DNA of 35,667 bases from Micromonospora radicis. GTDB taxonomy: Bacteria; Actinomycetota; Actinomycetes; Mycobacteriales; Micromonosporaceae. The translations under genes were made by a program, and so were the position numbers. The notes beneath the pieces are model-generated. The model did no database searches and was not told where the DNA came from. It worked only from the letters and a program-made list of their open reading frames with translations. The stretch lies in NCBI RefSeq assembly GCF_003583405.1, contig NZ_QXEC01000037.1:1-35667 (forward strand), read 5' to 3'. Numbering within the stretch: the first letter of the stretch is position 1; each line of letters begins with the position of its first letter. This document shows positions 32,112-35,667 of the stretch, piece after piece.

Positions 32112-33032
32112 ATGGGCGAAGACAACTGGACTCCTTTCTATGCGCGGCAGAGAGACGGTCGAGAAGACTTCTTCAGGCTTCATGACGGAGTGCCGGACTG
32201 GCTAAAGGAGTCGTTGTGGTCCTGGCTTTCGGCGGAACTGGCGACATGGAAGAGTTCCAGCACGGGAGGGTATTTCGACCCGAACGTGGCGAAGATTCGA
32301 GAAGTGGAACGGCTGATCCGAATTGGAATCGGATGGAGTGGCAGCGGTGAGAAATATTCGGGTCGGCTGAATGGATTGGCGGCGCTGCGCGCCGTCCTCT
32401 ACAAAAATGACATGGCGTTCTTGACGGCGGTTGACTATCGCCTCTCGTTCCTGGCCATCGAGCGGGACCGTGCGAAGATTGCAAGACTCGAAGGGATTTT
32501 GAAGGATTCGGCAAGCAAGTGGCGGGTTTCTGAAATATCCGGCAAGCCGGGGCTGGGTGAGCGAATTGATGAGACGGTTCAGATGGCAGCTGAATCGCTG
32601 GCAACAAAGGAGGCGCGGGCGGGTGAACTTCTGGCGGATGCCTGGCGTCACGCATTCTCAATGAACCGCGATCCCTCGGCTGCCTACCGATGCGCTGTTC
32701 GCGCAGTCGAAGCTGCGGCGGGACCCGCGCTTACCCCCAGCGACCAGATGCCAACTCTCGGGAAGATGATTTCTGTCTTCCGTGATAAGCCTGAAAAGTG
32801 GGACTTTGCCTTTACGGTTGATTCGGCTGTCGATCCCAAAAAGGTGCTATTGCAGATGCTGCAACTGCTGTGGACTAATGAGTATTCACGTCATGTTGAC
32901 CCTGGACTTGACTCGCCTCTGCATGTTACTCAGGGCGAAGCGGAAAGTGCGGTAATGCTTGCCTTGACCGTAACAAGTTGGTTCTCTTCTGGTGCAATCT
33001 GCATGCGTGACGGTGTAAGTCAACGCTCCTAA
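32112..33032 (+). CDS. Hypothetical cargo protein with Abi_C/HEPN-like C-terminus
   Basis: A 306-aa soluble protein starting MGEDNWTPFY, with GGAGAGAG about 6 nt before the ATG. The N-terminal part (to about residue 140) is Trp/Arg-rich and unknown. The C-terminal 120 residues (DPSAAYRCAVRAVEAAAGP, MPTLGKMISVFRDKPEKW, LLQMLQLLW, VTQGEAESAVMLALTVTSWF) follow the pattern of abortive-infection C-terminal or HEPN-type helical domains on genomic islands. The HEPN RNase motif (RX4-6H) is not present in normal form (only SRH, then a distant His). Codon use is more A/T-rich than the core genes, a sign of transfer. An anti-phage role is plausible but unproven. Its stop overlaps the convergent hydrolase gene by 4 nt. 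Confidence 0.6.
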   Translation: MGEDNWTPFYARQRDGREDFFRLHDGVPDWLKESLWSWLSAELATWKSSSTGGYFDPNVAKIREVERLIRIGIGWSGSGEKYSGRLNGLAALRAVLYKNDMAFLTAVDYRLSFLAIERDRAKIARLEGILKDSASKWRVSEISGKPGLGERIDETVQMAAESLATKEARAGELLADAWRHAFSMNRDPSAAYRCAVRAVEAAAGPALTPSDQMPTLGKMISVFRDKPEKWDFAFTVDSAVDPKKVLLQMLQLLWTNEYSRHVDPGLDSPLHVTQGEAESAVMLALTVTSWFSSGAICMRDGVSQRS

Positions 33033-33583
33033 AGGGAGTTGCTGCCAACAAGGGCGGCAGGGATATCGGATCGGAGGATGACCTGTCCTGGGCCGATAAA
33101 GCGGCGGGCAACCAAAAGCCCAGCAGTGTGGGCTTCGATACCAGCGTGGCTTGCGGATGCGTCCGAGACCAGCCATGGTGTGAAGCTGTGTTCGAATGCA
33201 TCCACCGCTCCCTTCAAGACGCAGCTCTCCGTGGCGATGCCGCAGAAATAGAACTCTCGCCATCCGTGCTGCTTGAATAGTGCTACACCTTCTGGGGTGA
33301 ATGGGCTATAGATCCTCTTGTCAAGCGTAACGCCCTGATCTACGTACGGGCGCAACTCGGGCACGAAGTCAATGTCGGGGGAAGACTGGAGTCGTTGCCA
33401 GCCAAAGAAGCGCTCGAAGGGGCTGCCAGGATAGTTTAGGTACCTAGTGGATAGCGTGTCGCCGCCGGCTGCCTGCCAGCGGCGCGCCAAGTCGACAACG
33501 ACGGGAACGATGTGCGTCGATTGCTCTCGCACGAAACCGTTCTGCATGTCGGTCACGACAAGCACAGGGCGACCCGATGTCAT
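33029..33583 (-). CDS. Isochorismatase-like cysteine hydrolase
   Basis: A 184-aa alpha/beta hydrolase of the isochorismatase/nicotinamidase superfamily. The triad is visible: Asp in VVTDMQNGF, Lys in TLDKRIYS, and Cys in GIATESCVLKGAV, plus the cis-peptide motif (GIAT). Length is normal. The substrate could be nicotinamide, an N-carbamoyl compound or an isochorismate-like ether; sequence alone does not say. ATG 33583 (GAGG 8 nt before) is preferred over the GTG at 33607, which overlaps the HTH gene. It lies 4 nt after the HTH regulator stop, so the two form an operon within the mobile element. Confidence 0.85.
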   Translation of the reverse strand: MTSGRPVLVVTDMQNGFVREQSTHIVPVVVDLARRWQAAGGDTLSTRYLNYPGSPFERFFGWQRLQSSPDIDFVPELRPYVDQGVTLDKRIYSPFTPEGVALFKQHGWREFYFCGIATESCVLKGAVDAFEHSFTPWLVSDASASHAGIEAHTAGLLVARRFIGPGQVILRSDIPAALVGSNSL

Positions 33584-33587
33584 TGGC

Positions 33588-34715
33588 TCAACCTCGATCC
33601 GTATCACGGAGGGTTTCGATGGCTTGGTCTAGGGCCGGCCTAAGGTCACACGTCCGCAGAATTGCTCGGCGCATTGCCTGGTGCTGTCCGGTCTCTCGAA
33701 GGCGGGAAACAGTTAGTCGGGAGCGTACTCCCCGAAGGTAGCGCCATCCGCGCTCCGGTGGCACCTGTGGATCTCGTCCCTGCTCTATCTGACGGGCGAT
33801 CGCGTCGCTATACGCCCACATGGATTGAATCGCAAGCTCGCATGCGACCATCTCGGCTTCCGTCAAGGAGCGCTCGGCTGAAATCGGGTGGTACACGACT
33901 CCGGACCATGAGGCGTAGCCCACCGATATCCCGCGCACGCCGAATGATTCGATGCCTACGTGGTCGTACGCCTCGGAGAGCAACGACTGCTCGATTAGTT
34001 CGGCATGCGCTAGGTGCTCGTCGTCCATGGCGCGGCCTCGGTGCAGCAATACCTTTGGGGTCGACATGATGCGTAGCGCGGCCTCTAACAGCTCAGGCGG
34101 CCATGCCGGCTCAACGACCCAATGAGCGCCGAGGACGTACACCGCTGACTCGTCCTCGGCTGGCGCGATGGCTGCGAGGTAATCGATGGCCCATTTGATG
34201 TTGTCGCCGTACGACACCTCCCGCCACGCAGCGAGCGCCGCGATCGTGGACAACTGGACGTGCTCGACAAGGTGAAAGATTGCCGACCCGCACGGCCAGA
34301 CGTACAGGGTGCAGTCGCCCTCCGAGTGCTCGACGGGAGTCGAGTAACAGGTGTGCCACTGCTCCTCGGCTGGCGTGCAGCCGGTGCTTTCGCGTAGGCG
34401 GGAAGCGCCGTCGGCGCCGACGAACGCCGTCACGAACTTGTGGGATCGCGCCGTGAAGTGCGGCCGGTCCTCGGCGCTGCCGGTCAGTTCGCCGAACAGA
34501 TCGTGGGGTTTTGCGTCGTACGCCAGGCAGTAGAGCTGCCGGTAGATCGGGTCGGTGACCGCTACGCGCCCGGTCTCGTGGCGGTACATCGCTTTCTCGA
34601 TGGCCTCGACCGTGGGTGTCTCTCGGATCCCGCGCTGTTGGCCTACGCGGTGCAGCTCTCGCGCGGCGCGCTTGCGCGACTCCCAACCGACTGCCTTCCG
34701 GCGGTTGACCAGCAC
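33588..34715 (-). CDS. Large HTH regulator with unknown C-terminal domain
   Basis: A 375-aa protein as read from GTG 34715. The first 75 residues resemble the XRE-like HTH of regulators found on actinomycete elements (RKAVGWESRKRAARELHRVGQ, IEKAMYRHETGR, DPIYRQLYCLAY, LFGELTG). The remaining 300 residues form an unrecognised domain with CTLYVWPCGSAIFHLVEH and a long C-terminal helical region; it may sense a ligand. In-frame codons just upstream of the GTG read PRQFKPNLV, which looks like the missing start of the domain, but no ATG, GTG or TTG is available there and no RBS precedes GTG 34715. The N-terminus is therefore uncertain or damaged. Confidence 0.7.
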   Translation of the reverse strand: MLVNRRKAVGWESRKRAARELHRVGQQRGIRETPTVEAIEKAMYRHETGRVAVTDPIYRQLYCLAYDAKPHDLFGELTGSAEDRPHFTARSHKFVTAFVGADGASRLRESTGCTPAEEQWHTCYSTPVEHSEGDCTLYVWPCGSAIFHLVEHVQLSTIAALAAWREVSYGDNIKWAIDYLAAIAPAEDESAVYVLGAHWVVEPAWPPELLEAALRIMSTPKVLLHRGRAMDDEHLAHAELIEQSLLSEAYDHVGIESFGVRGISVGYASWSGVVYHPISAERSLTEAEMVACELAIQSMWAYSDAIARQIEQGRDPQVPPERGWRYLRGVRSRLTVSRLRETGQHQAMRRAILRTCDLRPALDQAIETLRDTDRG

Positions 34716-34749
34716 AAGATTCGGCTTGAACTGCCGAGGGACCTCATTG

Positions 34750-34775
34750 GGACATGACCCGTGTCCTTCGTGTCC
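34750..34775. promoter_or_regulatory. Candidate operator upstream of the HTH regulator
   Basis: GGACA (34750-34754) and TGTCC (34762-34766) form an inverted repeat with a 7-nt spacer, and CGTGTCC is repeated at 34760-34766 and 34769-34775 (9-bp period). It lies 35 nt upstream of the usable start of the regulator, so it is a fit for autoregulation. The 168-nt gap to the next gene holds nothing else clear. Confidence 0.45.
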
Positions 34776-34883
34776 GTGCGTAGTACCTGCCCGGTTCGCT
34801 GTCCGGCGGGCAGTCTCATTGGCAGGCGAGCACAGCGCCGCCGCAGACGGGAGCCGAAGACAGGAGGCACCAGATGATCCGAC

Positions 34884-35105
34884 CTAGCCGGTGGTGCCTC
34901 GGCGTGGCCTCTCGGCCTGCCACTTTCGGATGGTCTCGGGTTGCCAGGCCGGTGACCGGCCGAACATCCGGTCAGGCGCGGGAGCCTGGCCGCGTGAGAC
35001 GTAGGAAGCCCAGGTGGCGCGACTGATCGGGGCACCTACCGAAGCGAGGTAGGCGCGTACGTGGTCCGTCGTCCACCAGTCGGCGGGCAGGTCAGCGTCA
35101 GTCAT
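34884..35105 (-). CDS. Small HTH DNA-binding protein (excisionase/AlpA-like)
   Basis: A 73-aa protein beginning MTDADLPADWW. It contains TTDHVRAYLASVG followed by ISRATWASYVSRGQAPAPDRMFGRSPAWQPETIRKWQAER, given here as residues about 28-67. The second part has the winged-helix pattern of MerR-like excisionases and AlpA-type regulators (helix, turn, RGQ-A-PxP, W at the end). In AICEs such small proteins sit beside rep or int and control excision; here it is behind two palindromic operators. The ATG at 35105 is chosen because the long frame to 35597 is antisense to DUF6284. Whether it is Xis or a repressor cannot be told. Confidence 0.72.
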   Translation of the reverse strand: MTDADLPADWWTTDHVRAYLASVGAPISRATWASYVSRGQAPAPDRMFGRSPAWQPETIRKWQAERPRRGTTG

Positions 35106-35141
35106 CAGTACAAGCCTACGTGGTACGGATGCTTGCGCGAA

Positions 35142-35185
35142 TACAACGTGGCGTTGTAGCGTCACGAATACAGCGTCAAGTTGTA
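35142..35185 (-). promoter_or_regulatory. Paired palindromic operators and promoter of the small HTH gene
   Basis: TACAACG-tgg-CGTTGTA (35142-35158) is a perfect 7+7 palindrome. TACAGCG-tca-AGTTGTA (35169-35185) is an imperfect second copy 27 bp on. Both are preceded by CGAA. They lie 37-80 nt upstream of the small HTH start, and a minus-strand TTGACG lies in the second copy. Together they look like a cooperative operator pair that could also serve the divergent DUF6284 gene. The rest of 35106-35481 shows no convincing gene. Confidence 0.65.
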
Positions 35186-35481
35186 CCGGCCGGATGGCTC
35201 GGGGAACGACGGCACGCCGTTGCCGCACGCCCATGAGACGCCGGATCAGGCCGTTCATTGAGAACTCCACAGCGACAGGAATGAGCACGCGCGACGTCGT
35301 CGAGCGGCATCCCTGCCTTGAGCCACCTGGTGGCCGACCCCGGTAGATCCCGGGTGAGCGGAGCGGATAGCGCGTGCTGCACCACCTCGGAACCCTGCCC
35401 GTGATGACTGCCGACCCGGTGGCCGCCATCGGCCCGGTTCCGAGGATTCCCCCGCTGTTCGACCTGTACCGGAGGTTCCCC

Positions 35482-35667
35482 GTGAGGAAGCACCTCGTTG
35501 CCGTCACCGCCGAGCCGACCGCCGCCGAGCTGGCCGCGATCGAGTCGGAGTGGCCGCTGATCGCTGCCGAGCTTGACGTGTTGGACGCGCAGATCACGCT
35601 GATCTACGCCGAGGGCCACGGCGGCCCGACCGCCCTGGATTGGCGACGGCTGTGCCGCGCCGAAGCG
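35482..35667 (+). CDS. DUF6284 family protein (partial at 3' end)
   Basis: The open frame runs off the window after 62 residues. EPTAAELAAIESEWPLIAAELDVLDAQI (residues 11-38) and GPTALDWRRLCRAE (48-61) match the DUF6284 family, short proteins found in actinomycete integrative elements near rep and tra genes. The function is unknown. GTG 35482 is chosen for GGAGG 6 nt upstream; an in-frame ATG at 35404 would add 26 residues without an RBS. It is divergent from the small HTH gene and probably the first gene of the element's main rightward operon. Confidence 0.75.
   Translation, partial: MRKHLVAVTAEPTAAELAAIESEWPLIAAELDVLDAQITLIYAEGHGGPTALDWRRLCRAEA

Larger units (their letters stand above)
31479..35667. 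mobile_element. Left end of an integrated element (probable AICE), incomplete
   Basis: The boundary is the tRNA-Ser(GGA) fragment. Sequence to its right is visibly less GC-rich than the rest of the window (many AAA, ATT and AAT codons in 32-33 kb) and carries unrelated short genes: two unknown cargo genes, an isochorismatase-like hydrolase, an HTH regulator, a small excisionase-like HTH protein and a DUF6284 gene. DUF6284 and this HTH type are common in actinomycete integrative and conjugative elements. No integrase, replication initiator or FtsK-like transfer gene is present; these should lie beyond the window. AICE identity is therefore inference, while integration at the tRNA is directly visible. 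Confidence 0.78.

Noticed and set aside
32112..33032. Confident call of a HEPN RNase toxin
   Set aside because: The catalytic RX4-6H motif is not seen in normal spacing, so only a resemblance to Abi_C/HEPN helical domains is claimed.
35106..35619. Antisense and short frames in the gap before DUF6284 (including a 37-aa frame from ATG 35233)
   Set aside because: No RBS, no recognisable sequence, and overlap with the operator region or the DUF6284 gene.
1..35667. CRISPR arrays, rRNA genes, insertion sequences
   Set aside because: No repeat-spacer pattern, rRNA sequence or transposase was seen in any part of the window.

Overview
The window is very GC-rich and reads like the chromosome of a filamentous actinomycete. 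Micromonosporaceae (Micromonospora or a close relative) is my best guess. This is inferred from gene families: an AftD-like arabinofuranosyltransferase with a DUF2613-like neighbour, DUF3068, a TadA-associated protein, GH81 with a CBM56-like module, and a DUF6284 gene inside an integrated element. It also rests on actinobacterial promoter style, with several TANNNT boxes 6-7 nt before a start codon.

Region 1 (1-14.8 kb) is an envelope glycan locus. It holds a VanW-domain protein, a flippase-like membrane protein, and a divergent, tightly overlapped operon: GT-C-like membrane protein, DUF2613-like small protein, ALG5-like GT2, GT4 glycosyltransferase and AftD-like GT-C. A family 3 acyltransferase on the opposite strand and a DUF3068 membrane protein follow. 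The likely logic (inference) is that the GT2 makes a lipid-linked sugar, the GT4 acts on the cytoplasmic side, the flippase moves a lipid-linked intermediate, GT-C enzymes polymerise outside, and the acyltransferase decorates. The AftD-like and acyltransferase ORFs run into each other tail to tail for about 1 kb, which looks like a lesion or sequence error at the junction.

Region 2 (14.8-26.6 kb) is ordinary core: a methyltransferase, a DUF885 protein, a PHP-domain protein, a secreted GH81 beta-1,3-glucanase with a LacI-type operator, an M23 lipoprotein, small proteins, the TadA pair, a TetR/thioesterase operon, deoD and an intact tRNA-Ser(CGA).

Region 3 (26.6-31.5 kb) holds two tandem secreted FG-GAP (beta-propeller) proteins sharing a 71-nt identical block, two small genes of unknown function, and two strong hairpins.

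Region 4 (31.48 kb to the window end) is the left end of an integrative element, probably an actinomycete integrative and conjugative element (AICE). The boundary is a 3' fragment of tRNA-Ser(GGA), from the anticodon loop to the 3' end, with no 5' half in the window. Inside are less GC-rich cargo genes (a 99-aa protein divergent from a 306-aa protein with an Abi_C/HEPN-like tail), an isochorismatase-like hydrolase coupled to a large HTH regulator, a small excisionase-like HTH protein behind a pair of palindromic operators, and the start of a DUF6284 gene. Integrase, Rep and transfer genes would lie to the right, outside the window.
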